Positions 1 to 12,464 of a stretch of DNA of 64,000 nucleotides are shown piece by piece. The notes beneath the pieces were generated by a model. The model made no database searches and was not told where the DNA came from. It saw nothing but the letters and a program-made list of their open reading frames with translations. Where the stretch lies: positions 22,531,422-22,595,421 of the forward strand of contig CM064655.1 of assembly GCA_032717465.1 (NCBI GenBank), in the 5' to 3' direction. Origin of the DNA: Coenobita brevimanus. Taxonomy: Eukaryota; Arthropoda; Malacostraca; Decapoda; Coenobitidae. Position numbers and translations under genes: made by a program. Position 1 is the first letter of the stretch. Every line of letters begins with the position of its first letter.

Positions 1-835
1 TACCTTGCTAATATCTCCCTTATTTATACCATTCATCCACTTAAACACCTCAATTAAGTCTCCCCTTACTCTACGCCTCTCGAGCGAATGCAGACTTAGT
101 CTTTTCAGTCTGTCTTCATATGACAGGTTCCGGACGTCATGTATCATTTTAGTCATTCTTCTCTGTACATTTTCTAACGAATTAATATCCATTCTATAGT
201 AAGGACACCAGAATTGTACTGCGTAGTCTAAATGTGGCCTTACTAATGCTAGATAAAGTTTTAGTATTACTTTAGATGATCTATTGCTCACGCTTCTCGA
301 AATAAATCCTAGGACCCTATTTGCTTTATTTCTCGCATTAATACACTGTTGCCTTAGTTTAAGGTCCTTACTAATCATAACTCCTAGATCTCTCTCGCAT
401 TCCGATTTGCTAATTTCTTTGTTATCTAAGCTGTATTTAGTATCTCCAATGGTCTTGCCTACGTTAAGTACTTTACATTTTTCAACGTTAAAATCCATTT
501 GCCAAGTTTTAGACCATTTGGACAATGTATCGAGGTCTTTCTGCAAGTTATGGCAATCGTCAGTCGAGTTAATGATACGCCCTATTTTTGTATCGTCGGC
601 AAATTTGCTGATGCTGCTATTGACTCCTAAGTCTAGATCATTTATATATATGATAAATAATAAGGGACCGAGTACTGAACCCTGTGGTACACCGCTAGTT
701 ACTAATCCCCAGTCCGACTTAGTTCCATTTATTAATACTCTCTGCTTTCGTCCTTTCAGCCAGGATTCTATCCATTTTAAGATATCGCCGTCTATACCGT
801 GTGCTCGAACCTTTCTAACTAACCTTCGTGTGGGA
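1..835 (-). pseudogene. reverse transcriptase, second part (frame-shifted continuation)
   Basis: Continues the RT in a second minus-strand frame that appears open to the window edge. It carries the block GVPQGSVLGPLLF (near 665-705), the catalytic motif C FADD (592-603), and the thumb/C-terminal region typical of CR1/L2-like enzymes. With the preceding frame it would form an ordinary non-LTR RT; the break makes this copy inactive. The opposite-strand open frame at 284-856 is a shadow. Confidence 0.88.
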
Positions 836-2585
836 CCCTATCAAAAGCTTTACTAAAGTCCAGATAAATAACATCGTAAGCTTTATCGCTATCTACTGCC
901 TCATAGACCTCCGAGTAGAATGACAACAAATTTGTGAGGCAGGATCGTCCTTGCCTGAATCCGTGCTGACTTTCGTTTATAAGATTAAATCTTTCTAAGT
1001 GTTCTCTAATCTTATTTGCCAAAATTGACTCTAACATTTTTCCTACTATTGACGTTAGACTTATCGGACGATAATTCGACGCAGCTGATTTATCACCCTT
1101 TTTAAAGATGGGCACTACGTTTGCGGTCTTCCACGCCTCTGGAACTTCTCCTGAACTTAAAGAGTCATTAAATAACGTTAAAAGTGGCTGACATAATTCT
1201 TCTTTGGTTTCTTTTATAATTTTTGCATATATATCGTCCGGACCTGGCGATTTTTGAGGTTTTAACTTATTAATTTCTTTCAATACGTCCTCCTTACTAA
1301 TGGTTATTTTACTAAGAATATTTTCCGTATTCTCATGGTAAATAATTGCTGCTTGAGGGACCAGGCTTAGATTTTCCTTGGTGAATACTGATATGAAATA
1401 ATTATTTAGGATGGAGCACATTTCTTTATCTTCACTGGTAATGTCACCTGATTCTGTTCTGAGTGGTCCTATCCTATCTTTATTTTTCGTTCGGTACATT
1501 TGATAAAAACCCTTGGGGTTTTCTTTTGATTCACTGGCAACCTTAATTTCATAACTTCTCTTTGCTTTTCTTATCTCCCTCTTTACTTCTCTATTTAAAA
1601 TTGTGTACCGGTTACGTAAGTGTTCGTCTCCACGTTTTATTTTTCTATATATTCCTTTCCTTTGGCCTATGAGAGATTTTAATCTGTTGTTTAACCATCT
1701 AGGTTCCGAATTATTAGTTCTAAACGGCTTTGAAGGAATATATCTATCTTGGCCTCCGTGTATTATATTTATTAACTCGTTATACTTCTCACTGGTTGAA
1801 CGTCTGCTTGGAACTGTAGCTGAGTTAATTTCCGTCACCTGGACTACATTCCTATCTACCACCTCCTCCCTCACAGACACCTGACGGACATCCCCAGGTG
1901 TTTCCTGCGCCTGATCTATGACCTGGGATTCCACACTGACCTGGCATTCCCTCCAATAGCTAATCTCCCAGTGGAATACCGTTCGAAAATAAGCTCTTAA
2001 GCCATCGAAATCTCCTAGACGAAAATTAGGGACGGTGGAGGTATTTTCAGTGGAACAGACATCCCAAATAAATTTGAACTTAATTTCTTCATGATCGCTA
2101 TTACCAAGTCGTCCACCAACCTCTATATCGCTAATGATATTTTCTTTATTAGCTAAAACCAAATCTAGTATATTATTACCTCTGGTGGGCTCCCTTATAT
2201 ACTGATAAAGGAAATTATCCTGTACTACCTCTAGAAATTCCTCTGACTCTGCATCTCCTGTCTGAATTCTCCAATCTATCCTTGGCAGATTAAGGTCCCC
2301 TACAATTATTACTAAGCTGGACTGTGATGCTTTCCTCATTTCCTCCCAAAGGTATTTACTATCAGCTCTACTTAATTTAGGAGATCTGTAAATTGCTCCT
2401 AAGACTAATTTCTCCCTATTGTTACTAATTTCAACCCAGACACTTTCTGTGTCCCTATTTACTTTAATGTCTTCTTTATTATAACAGATTAATGAATCCT
2501 TTACATAAATAGCTACCCCTCCCCCCTTTCTTCCCTGACGGTTTGACACAAAAAGTAAGTCCCGACTCCTCTTCGAGAAAAAATA
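819..2585 (-). pseudogene. endonuclease/reverse transcriptase ORF, first part
   Basis: Long open frame (576 codons from its first Met at 2549; readable from about 2585) encoding the retrotransposon polyprotein, which nicks target DNA and copies element RNA. Visible landmarks, numbered from that Met: endonuclease GDLNLP (residues 84-89) and SDHE (151-154); a basic linker; RT block with VVPIFKKGDK and NYRPISL (about 477-495); HGFRQGRSC; and motif A YLDFSKAF, with the catalytic Asp near 564. The frame ends just after RVPHE because of a single-base deletion near 835, and the RT continues in another frame. The 5' end of the ORF is truncated. No function is expected from this copy. Confidence 0.9.
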
Positions 2586-2655
2586 ATAACATTCATTTGA
2601 CTAAAACATTCTTAATCAAAACATATCCCTTTTTCAGTATGAATGCTTATTATTA

Positions 2656-2757
2656 CTAGTAGTAGTAGTAGTAGTAGAAGTAGTAGTAGTAGTAGTAGAA
2701 GTAGTAGTAGTAGTAGTAGTAGTACTTGTAGTAGCAGTAGTAGTAGTAGTGGTGTAA

Positions 2758-2793
<36 letters not shown>

Positions 2794-2872
2794 CAGTAGT
2801 TGTAGTAGTAATGGTGGTGGTGGTGATGGTGGTGGTGGTGGTGGTGGTAGTAGTAGTAGCAGTAATAGTACT
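2656..2872. repeat. (TAG)n/(TGG)n trinucleotide tract
   Basis: Imperfect triplet repeat, mostly TAG, grading into TGG and back to TAG. It produces Ser-rich, Val-rich and Thr/Leu-rich artificial open frames on both strands. Confidence 0.95.
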
Positions 2873-3239
2873 GTCTAAATCAGCGTGTTGTAGGGAAGAA
2901 GGGGGATCATTACTGAGTTGGGATGTAGTGATAAAGGACAAGATACAATTTAACAGTGGTATGTCGTAGGAAAGGGAGTCGTTACTTAGTAGGGATGGAG
3001 TTATTGGTAGTAACAACACGACACAGTTTAATGGCCTCGTGAGGTACACGTATTACACCATGCATATTAAAACGATTGATACAGTGAAAGTCGAGGCTGG
3101 GAGGGGGAAGCATGGGAGAAAATGGGAGAATGGGAGAGAAGGATGGGGTGGATGGAGAGAAAATGTGGGAGAGAAGAGGGGGAGAATAGGATAGATGGGG
3201 AGAGAATGGAGGGAAGAGTGGGTAAGAAGGTGTGGGATC

Positions 3240-3381
<142 letters not shown>

Positions 3382-3725
3382 GTAAAAGTACCCAGGCCAT
3401 CCATCCATCATGCTAAGCCCCTCCCAGATCAGCCTGATAAAGAATAAATAGTTAATAAAAAAACAAAGGTGCTGATCCACTTAATAATACTCGCCACGCA
3501 ACACCTCCACCTGCTTTTAATCAACAGGTGCTCTGGGGCCGTAGTCTTTCAGCGTCAGGAGGATTTAGAGGTTTAGGTTGCATATTACACCTCGATTTTT
3601 TGCTGTATATTAGTGATGGCTTTTCAGTCTCGACATATGTATTTTCCTTGACAAAAACAATAAAAAAAATAATAATAATAATAAAGACTGAAATTTCAAC
3701 CAGCAAATTTGTACTTCCTAATGGA

Positions 3726-3825
3726 CGATGACGATGATGATGGTGTTGATGGTGTTGATGATGCCGATGATGATGATGATGATGATGATGATGACGACGA
3801 CGACGACGACGATGATGATGATGAT
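3726..3825. repeat. (GAT)n/(GAC)n trinucleotide tract
   Basis: Triplet repeat switching from GATGTT to GAT to GAC and back to GAT. The His-rich open frame on the minus strand is an artefact of the repeat. Confidence 0.95.
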
Positions 3826-4199
3826 CGCACCTACAACTGAAATAGTGGCATAGGAACTTACCTGTGGAACATCTTGGCCAATCTGCAAGATAAATGTGTC
3901 CACAACAGTTAATTATAATCACAAATGGCTTTATTGCACCTGTTGTTTGCCGTCACTATTCTCTCTGGTTTAGTTGTGATGTATGTGGTAGCAATGAGAT
4001 TCGAGATAAAAGCGTAAATGAAGAGTCCTATACTTTATTTTAGCTTAAGTTAATATGGCTACAGAAGAGTAAATATACTTTCGCAAGTCGTAATCAAGGA
4101 AATGTTAGAGTGCTTTCCTTGTAAATCACGCTTCTATTATCAGGCGAACTTGAATGAGGAGTGAACATTTAATTTCAGAGTGATTCACCTCTCACTCAT

Positions 4200-4720
4200 C
4201 TCCGCCAGACGTACCCTCCCCCCCCAAAGTCCCCCTTCCCTGTGTCTTGCTCCCATCCCCTTGCTAGTTTTTTTTTCTTCCTTTACTGATACTCCCCTCT
4301 CCCCCTTCTCCCTGGCTCCTCTCCCCACTTCCAGCTAACTCCCCCCTCCTGTATCCTTCTCTCTCCCCCTCGCCATTAGTCCCCTTCTCCCTCATCCTAC
4401 AACCCCCTCTTTTGCTAGCTACCTTCTTCCATTCTCCCTTCAACCACCCTCTCCTCAACTCCAGTCGTCCTCTTCGCTCCTCTCTCCCCTTAATACAGCT
4501 CCTCTCCTTCCTTCCCACTCCCTCTAACCCCCACTACCTTTCTTCCGCCAATGTCCCTCTTCCCATCCCCTCCACCACAAATCCCCTCTTTCTTTAGCTT
4601 CCTCTCCCTCTTTCTCTACCCCGTCTCTCTTTCCTGTAGCCTCTTCCTCCTACACCAACTCATTTCCCTCCCCATAAATCCTTTTCCCCCCTCTCCCACC
4701 CTCCCCCTCTCCAGCGCCAT
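4200..4720. repeat. C/T-rich low-complexity tract
   Basis: About 500 bp of almost pure pyrimidine on the plus strand with a loose CTCCCC-like pattern and no constant period. No coding signal. Confidence 0.85.
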
Positions 4721-6916
4721 ATGGTAAGAGTGCGCCCACGCTTGGCCCATCCCTCACCTGGCCAAATTACCCCACCTCATTGAAATAAACACACCGCTCT
4801 TTACCCACAATTACTCCCCTTAAGCCGCCATCCCCCACCGGCCCTGATAGCACACAATACACGCGAATCTCGCGCCCTATGCACTAAAAATTCTCGATAT
4901 TAAGGACCTGTTCCGCCATTGTTCGTTTTTCTTAACTTCCAAGCTGAGAACGAATTTATCACTGTAATCTTGTTATGCTTAAACGATTATCTTGAGCTTA
5001 GGATATACTAATGACACCAGAATGCTTATATATAACTAGCCTTCACTGATACCTTGAATCGAGAGATGATGAAATGGTGAAAAAAATAGTTTAGATAATG
5101 GGGAAAGTCATAATGATTGGGTAACTTTCATGTAATAATCAAACTACTTCTCTACTGCAGTTATCTCCAGGAGTCTGAGAGTGTTAAGATCCTTCCAGAA
5201 TACCTTCCCTTGCGCCAACACGCCTTTGGACCAGGTCTCTCTCTCTCCCTATCGATATATCACGAGGGGTGTACTCTAATGATATGATAAGCCCGTCCTA
5301 CCTCACGTTTGCGGTGCGTCATCATGCCCTCCGTGGCTGATTACTGCCTTGCTGGGTGCTGTAGAGGCGTGTTAGCATGTCAATATCTCTCTAACTCTCT
5401 CTTTAACTCTGTTTAATACTGCGTAACTTTCACTTTTTCTTTTGGCCCAGGCTGATCTGAAATATGAACCTGCTCATCTCCCTATGTATGAATCATGAGT
5501 GTGGTGTTCTTTTGTTCAGCCTTCTTTGGGATCGGCAGTGTTGGCAGGCTCTCATCCTTTTATTATTTCTTTTATGCATAAAGTCAATGGTTATCTTATA
5601 TTCTTTGACCCCTTTACTACGATGAAGCTTCTTTATTATTTTCTATTTGTGCCACTCAAACGATTTTATTTTGATTATGGGAGACTTACAAAACGGCTCG
5701 AGGGTCCCCATTAATCACTTAGATGAAGCCTTTTAATTTTTTCTAGCCTGATTATTTAGAAACGGAGATTTTTGTAATGAAGGAATTATTAGCGGACGAT
5801 TATTATTCCTCTCAATGAAACGCAGGCAGCCAAGCGGTTATTCTAGACTGCTTAAAGTGTACCAAACTATTTAATCCGTGTGCGAGGTATCGAAGCAGTG
5901 CAGAGGTAATTTTATCCGTGTGCGAGGTGCCCAAGCAGTGCAGAGGTTAATGGTGTTGGGTGGAGCCACAAATGGACCAATAAGGCTGCCTGCTACCACA
6001 ACCAAGTATCAGCAGCAGGATACTGGTAGTGTAACAAACGCTGCTGCTGATTCTTACACCACGAGAGAAATCCTTTGATAAAAATACAGTTCTTTAGTGG
6101 TTTCTATCTCCTTGACAACGAGGTCTCTCTAAAACTGAAAAAAAAAAAATCGTCTTGAGGGAGTGAAAACTAAGTAGGCATCATCGTACTGAAGTAATTT
6201 ATCACGATAATTGACCAAACAAAACAACACGCTGACTTGCCAATCTGGTTTCCCTAAGGCGTTCTTTTACACCTCTTTATACCGTCTCATATTTTAGTGA
6301 GACATCGCTAAACGAATTAATAACACTGTCAAATACGTTGGACTCTTGCTTCACTATCCCAGAAGTGAAAAGGAATAATAAAACAGAACCAAACAGCACC
6401 TGATAGCCACCATAAGCATAATACATCACTATCATCTCACCACCACTATTTCCCACGAACAGATGGGGTTGCAACTAATTTCTCGATGCAATTGTCAGTA
6501 AAATTTCGCTAATGCAGGTGGTATGTATATCGCAAAGACTCGTATGCAAAAACCGAAACCTGTGCACTGAAAAAATGAACATAAACACATTTTATATATT
6601 TAACTCTACCCGTGAGCTTATAATGAGTGGCAGAAATCAGTGTCAAATGGCTATCCAACACTAAATCCCTGTAATCCTATGACGTATTTTTTGTTTTATT
6701 ATGCTCTTACTAATCCCAGGCATTTTTTTTTTAACTAATGTATAGACTGGATACATTCAGGGTACATATACCCGACCTCCCCCCCCCCCCTTTGCAAAAT
6801 TCTCTCGCAAGCTGAACAAAATCGTTTGAAAATGGCAAAAAAATAAATAAAAAATAAAAATAAAGATACGTCGTCTGATTCCAGCACCAGATAAAAACAC
6901 ACACAACAAAAATAAA

Positions 6917-6917
<1 letters not shown>
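4721..6917. other. non-coding stretch without recognised genes
   Basis: Mixed-composition DNA. I recognise no protein, RNA gene or known repeat here except a short two-copy tandem repeat at 5874-5953. The open frame at 5499-5714 shows no family motif. Confidence 0.6.
5874..5953. repeat. two-copy 40-bp tandem duplication
   Basis: The 40-bp unit beginning ATCCGTGTGCGAGGT starts at 5874 and again at 5914, with a few substitutions. Confidence 0.85.

Positions 6918-6990
<73 letters not shown>
6918..6990. repeat. (CA)n microsatellite
   Basis: About 36 uninterrupted CA units. They create Cys/Val open frames on the minus strand. Confidence 0.97.
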
Positions 6991-6992
<2 letters not shown>

Positions 6993-7541
6993 CCATCAGC
7001 CGTATAATTGGCGCCGATACCCTACGTTTACTCTTCCCCGCCATTAATTAACAGCCTCCCACGCACCTCATAAATATAGGAGCGAGTTACGAATGGGTGT
7101 CTTGTTGAGGTGTAGTGTGCTGTGGTGCGAGGTTTAGCACTTAAAGGGAAACAAAGATGGAGAGACGGTAGGTGTACGTGGCGATATGACAGAAATGCGA
7201 GAGGAAAACAGCAGACGAAAGGCACTGACGGAGACGAGAAAGAGCAACAAACCCCGAAAGGGAACGAGGCTAAGAATATGAAGACGAAGGAGAAGCAAAA
7301 GAAGAAGCGATGGTGTTGTAAGATGTGCAACGTGTCTTGAGGCTGTGCGGCTGAAGGCATGCAAGCGAGTGGATGGAGCGAAAGACTATGCTTCAATAAA
7401 TAAATAAATAAATAACAGGAATCAATTTGAGCTGCTTATTTGGGTTTGAGTAAAAATAAAATGATATAAAAAGTAGATTTGTATACGCACATATGTCTGA
7501 ACCAAACAAAGCATACACGCACATACGTACGTGCACACAGA

Positions 7542-7543
<2 letters not shown>

Positions 7544-7581
<38 letters not shown>
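7544..7581. repeat. (TC)n microsatellite
   Basis: About 19 TC units. Confidence 0.97.
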
Positions 7582-7582
<1 letters not shown>

Positions 7583-7660
7583 CTATTGATTAGCCCCTGC
7601 AATACAACCACCCTCAGGCACCCTCGGCAGTGATTAGATATTACACAACATAAATGTATA

Positions 7661-7666
<6 letters not shown>

Positions 7667-7736
<70 letters not shown>

Positions 7737-7747
7737 CACACACACAC

Positions 7748-7833
<86 letters not shown>
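7667..7833. repeat. long (CA)n microsatellite
   Basis: About 83 CA units with two single CG interruptions (near 7730 and 7752). Confidence 0.97.
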
Positions 7834-7835
<2 letters not shown>

Positions 7836-8697
7836 ATATGTAGTTTTTCTTAACCCTTCAGTCCAAGTGCTGTCCCCTAAACTGAAATCGTCTGGCTTTA
7901 GTAAGGATTGAGGGACACTATTTAATGTCTTAAGTCTAAGGGCTCTCCTATGCCAAACAAGTCTCTCTCTCTCTCTCCCTCTTTGTGCTGAACTCTCGTA
8001 GTAGAAGGCTTTCAGTATGATGACGTATTTCAGACTTCATTAACTCCATCCTGGTATTTCTAAGTAATTTTATTCCGCTTACGAAGAACTTCAAGGCGAT
8101 GGATATTCTTTCTTTAAATCTCCCTCTGTTGCTCATTGCTCGTTGCAAGTTGAAGGCGTTCCGTTAAAGCAATATACTGAGACGCTGTGTACATGGTTAA
8201 GTTTGTATATGTGAATGTTTATGCCTATGTGAATGTGTATGTGTATGTGTATGCGTGCAAATCAAGACTAGCTTTGGCTGTTTTTATCTTCAATGTATCT
8301 AAATCTGGACATTAAATACATAGTCCATACCTAAGGTCCAGTAGTCCTCCCATGCACAACAGATGGCGTCACACACCTTCAAATGGCCCCACTTTAGCAC
8401 TGATACCACCGTCCACATTGAATACATGGTCGGGTAGTGTATGGTATTAGTGGAGATATTTTATAGTACGTTGGTGAGTCTTTAAGTTTCGTGGTTCCAT
8501 CTTATTTACAGTGTTAGGTTACCTGTATGCTGACCTACCTTAAAAACAAAAAACCTTATTAACCCAGTGTCTTAAGTATATCCGGTGTATAATAAAGAAA
8601 ATGGGCTGTAATACATACGTAATGTGTGAAATATATTCTCTATCTTTATCATTCCAAAGATTCTTCTCTAACCTTTGACTTGAACCAGATTCTTTTT
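7834..8697. other. non-coding stretch
   Basis: Starts with a TTAACCCTTCA sequence and an AATCGTCTGG motif shared with other parts of the window, then a short TC run (7963-7977) and a TATGTG-rich patch (8210-8260). No gene recognised. Confidence 0.5.
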
Positions 8698-9030
8698 ACC
8701 TCCGCCTAGGAGGTTATGTTTTACCTCGCGTTGGTTTGTTTGTCTGTTAGCAAGAATACTAAAAAAAGGTTATGAACGGATTTTGATCAACTTTTTTGGA
8801 AGGGTGGGTCATGGGCTAAGGAAGAAATGATTAAATTTGTGGCCAGACCCGGATCCAGATCCGGAGTATGCCGCACAATATCTGCAAAAGTTCTCAATGA
8901 ATTTCAATGAAATTTTGTTGAAAGGCGGATCATGGACCAGAAATGAAGTGATTAAACTTGGGGGCGGATCCGGATACTTTTAAATGACAATGGCACTGGC
9001 GGAAATATGCACACACAGTGCTCTCTAGTT
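8698..9030 (+). repeat. dispersed repeat with GGAGGTTATG 5' end and inverted termini
   Basis: Begins ACCTCCGCCTAGGAGGTTATG-like and ends near GGCGGAAATATGC, so the outer bases ACCTCCGCC and GGCGGAAAT are inverted. In between are phrases such as AACGGATTTTGAT and GATCCGGATCC, the last repeated in degenerate form, suggesting internal duplication. From memory, similar AAGGAGGTTATG...GGCGGAG repeats occur widely in fish and marine invertebrates. The class is uncertain; no coding capacity is seen. Confidence 0.6.
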
Positions 9031-10657
9031 TATATTTTAATCTTGTTGTGACCAGGTGAATTTATTTAGCTTATAAGGGCATCTAAACAGTGAAAGTGAA
9101 AGCCATATTAAATCCCTCAAGTTTCAAAGTCATTCCTGTGCGTAACAAAATCGTTTGGTTGTACCGAGGGTAACATAAGACCCCACAACATTGACGAGCT
9201 TAATAAACTAGGAATCACATGTGAAGGAAAATTAATGCTTTAAGCAAGAAAATTTATTAACCTGTCAAGTAACCCTTAGCTACCTACCAACTCAGCAACT
9301 CGGTGGGGAGCAGATGTGCGTATGTATGGATTCGAAATGGGTCAAACAAGGCTATACTTTTCATGTACTATACAGTATAATACTTACATAACTTTATTTG
9401 TGGACATTTGTTTCCTCAATACCTCAAGAACTAGTATGCCATAGTTACCATTAAGAACCCTGGTATTAACATCACAGAGTAAAAATAATGTTAATAGCAA
9501 TGTTATATTGGTCGCCTGAGAAGTAAAAAGCTGTAAATAAAACTGTCATCTACCATTCCCAATTACTAATGTGTACTGTAATATGTACGTAAAGCCAAAT
9601 ATATTACCCGTACGTGCACCTCAAATAACGCTTCGTAAATATACATGTAATGCTAACACTAACTTCCAAATTAACTGCTTGAGAAATCCAGTATCTAATT
9701 CAGAATCGTCTAACAAAAACCATATATAATGCTTAACTTTTTTCGAATTAAAATTCAATAGTATTCACAGATTAAAGGGGCAAATGTACCATAAATGCCT
9801 TGACATCGATTTCTTTAATAATTTCATTACTAATTATGTGCAATGTGAAATTATGAAATTGTACTGTAATAATGATATATAAAGTGCTCAACATGTTCAG
9901 TGCCTTTAATTCACTAATAAGATAATAATTAATAGAAAAGCCATATTAAGTGCCTAGAATATAAGTTCTTTAATAACCAGATTCAATTACCAGATATTTA
10001 ATGTGTACGATAACGAAACTGTAGCTAAATATAATAACACCCTGATGTACAGCTCCGTTCAGAAGTTCGTACTACACCCAGCGTGGAAGGCGCTAGTCTC
10101 TGCCCCTCCTTCCCGGACGACAGGTTACAGCTTCGGACCTCCCACGAGCAACCAGACTTTGGCTAGTATCAAAGCAGTGTCATTCGCTCACCGACTGTTA
10201 AATGAAATGAGAATTTTATTTTCATACTCACATATATCAGTCAATCTTACTGCTGATTAAATGATGAAAGTATGTTTATATTCGCCCGGCTTAGAAGAAA
10301 TAATAAAATAACAGAAGAAAAGCACATAACAGAATATTAGAAGCTCGGCTATGAATCAATATGACTATGCGAGTTAGTGAGTTATCGCATGTCTTAATCC
10401 CTAGACACGGGCAGTTTTTCAACTAGCCATCTTAGCTCAGTATTTATGAACAGTTCTACCGTTTCAAGGAAAATCTAAGCAGCCAAAAATAATGTGTATG
10501 CAGCCAAGATATTCAAACATTTACGATGTATCTGAACAGCTAAAATTCATGTTCATACTCAAAAGTAGATGAAGACGATTGGCGGAGTCTAAGGAATAAT
10601 GGAAATCATATGTTTTAAGATGAAGTAACAAACATGATGTTTCCTCTACGTAACCGT

Positions 10658-10660
<3 letters not shown>
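9031..10660. other. AT-rich non-coding stretch
   Basis: AT-rich unique-looking DNA. The 85-codon frame at 10003-10260 shows no recognisable family, signal peptide or motif, and I do not call it a gene. Confidence 0.55.
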
Positions 10661-10709
<49 letters not shown>

Positions 10710-10712
10710 ATC

Positions 10713-10765
<53 letters not shown>
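10661..10765. repeat. (TC)n with (TCTG)n core
   Basis: TC dinucleotide tract interrupted by five TCTG units, followed by a G-rich segment. Confidence 0.95.
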
Positions 10766-10768
<3 letters not shown>

Positions 10769-10886
10769 GGGTGTGGGAGGGGATGTTCCACCGAGGTGTT
10801 TTCGCTATCCTCAGCTCAAAGGTGAAATCAGCACCATCACGTGCCCCACCAAGTTGACATAAATCGGCGAGACGAGAAATTAATGC

Positions 10887-11022
10887 TCAGAGGTCAAATT
10901 TTTCGCGCTACGTGATGATGGCTTTTCCATCAGGGCAACAGCGCATCAACATGACCTCACTACAAAAACTGTGATGAAGTGGATAAAGAGATGGGAGGAG
11001 AGTGCCAACCTTCAGGACCAAC
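10887..11022 (+). pseudogene. Tc1/mariner-like transposase, block 1 (N-terminal HTH)
   Basis: A 45-codon block encodes a Tc1-type helix-turn-helix DNA-binding region. Visible phrases are FFALRDDGFSIRATA, TVMKWIKRWEE and ANLQDQ, matching the first paired-like half of Tc1 transposases. The block ends after one base of a codon (11022), followed directly by GTAAGT, a consensus 5' splice site. That base plus the first two bases of block 2 make one codon, so the frame is kept. Upstream, an in-frame TAA (10881-10883) and an apparent extra T near 10900 break the N-terminus; about 20 residues of the family are not seen. No inverted terminal repeat was recognised. Confidence 0.75.
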
Positions 11023-11629
11023 GTAAGTCATGTCTTTTGTATTACTGTAATGTTATGCTAATAATGAATAATTGTGAACAATAGCTCCCCGTTATATTCC
11101 AGTGCTAATAGAAAGTAAAACTAGTTTTCGGTCCCTGTGGAAGATGTCAGTGAAAACAGCTTTATACAGTGGACTGGCGTAGTAAAAAGGGTGGGAGCGG
11201 GGTTGCAACCTTCTCGAGCGTCAGTTTTTGGGAGAGTGGCAAATTACATCCTGAGTATTATAGTCAACGTTCCCATTTTACTTTTTACGTGGTGTGGGTG
11301 ATTAATGTAAAGCATATGCAACAGGTGTAAAAATAGTAATTATTATGCATTATTTTCATGGCCAAATATCCCCTACACTACATCCACAATTATTAGTGGC
11401 TGCCAGAGCCAGCGGGCGTGGCCACGCACGGTGGCCGATGTTCACTTCGCCTCTTCTGTTGCTTTTTTCACGTTCACACACCTCACAGCCGAATATTCAT
11501 TAAGCCTAATAAAGTCGTGATTTACATGCAATATATAATGTTCAGTGATACTTTCCCAGCCAATGTTTGCTGAACCTTGTCTTGATCTTTCACAAAATAT
11601 CAGACTTCGGTTCAGTGATGCATTGTTCA

Positions 11630-11840
11630 CACAGTGTGTGTGGGGGGGGGTTGTGGGAGTGGGGGGGGGAGTGGGGGAGTATAGGGGTGTGGGGGTGTAC
11701 GCCTGTGGGTGTGGGGGTATGGGTGTGGGTGTGTGTTTGTGGGTGTGGGTATAGGTGTGTATGTGTGTGTATGTGTTTGTGTCTGGGTGTGAGTGTGTCT
11801 GGCTATGGGTGTGTTTGGGTGTGGGTGTGAGTGTGTAATC
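11630..11840. repeat. G-rich GGGTGTG low-complexity tract
   Basis: Starts with runs of 8-10 G (11642-11690), then imperfect GTGTGGGTGTGG. Several G-runs of four or more lie close together on the plus strand, compatible with G-quadruplex folding. Confidence 0.85.
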
Positions 11841-11942
11841 ACTTAAACTCTTTGTATGGCATAAGGACGAAAATTATGGAGTAATGGCACTGGAAATGGG
11901 ACAGTTTTGGAATGTGTGTGGCGTGTGCAAAGTGGGTTAAAT

Positions 11943-12118
11943 AATGAATAACAGGAACTGAGAAATTGGTGTGAGGAGCCTTATTGATAACATAAACAGT
12001 TGGTGTGGTCATGAAGAGAGAATGGAGAATAATAGGAACTGAAAAGTTGCTGGTGTGAGGAGGCTTATTGATAACATATAATGATATACAGTTGGTGTGG
12101 TCATGAAGAGAGAATGGA
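11943..12118. repeat. two-copy tandem duplication (about 84-92 bp)
   Basis: Two adjacent copies share AGGAACTGA...GTGTGAGGAGSCTTATTGATAACAT and TTGGTGTGGTCATGAAGAG (key phrases only). The second copy has a small insertion near 12082. Confidence 0.85.
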
Positions 12119-12427
12119 TCTTGATAAGTTGTTAGAAAGTAAAGTCGAGTTTGAAAGTCGGCGGAGGTTTGGATGTTGTAGTTGTTGTTGCAACCCCAGG
12201 TTCATCTCGTTGCGATCGCAATGGAAATCAGAAGCTTCTACCCGCCGTTTCCAAAAGTCTTTGGTTGAGGTTGTATTGAAAGACTGTGTTGCAATAGTGA
12301 TGTGCATGTGGTGAATGAATGTGTTGTGGTGTGGGGGGTTGCCTTGCAGTGTGGGCAAAGTAACTTGTTTGTGAGTTGTATTTTGTGTCGGAACCGTAAC
12401 AGTGGTGACCACATCGCAGTCTGACTA

Positions 12428-12430
<3 letters not shown>

Positions 12431-12464
<34 letters not shown>

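Larger units (their letters stand above)
1..2585 (-). mobile_element. 5'-truncated CR1/L2-like non-LTR retrotransposon (3' part beyond window)
   Basis: Copy of a LINE-type element that moves by target-primed reverse transcription. On the minus strand it shows the second half of an APE-type endonuclease, a linker and a reverse transcriptase. Homology starts near 2585, so the N-terminal part of the endonuclease (roughly 100 residues in the family) is missing. 5' truncation is typical of incomplete target-primed insertion. The element runs off the left edge, so its 3' end and tail are unseen. One frame break occurs near 835. The RT motif set fits the CR1/L2/Jockey group; I cannot fix the clade by eye. 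Confidence 0.9.

Noticed and set aside
284..856. 190-codon plus-strand open frame
   Set aside because: Antisense shadow of the retrotransposon RT, whose motifs lie on the minus strand.
10003..10260. 85-codon plus-strand frame
   Set aside because: No motif, no supporting context; could be chance.
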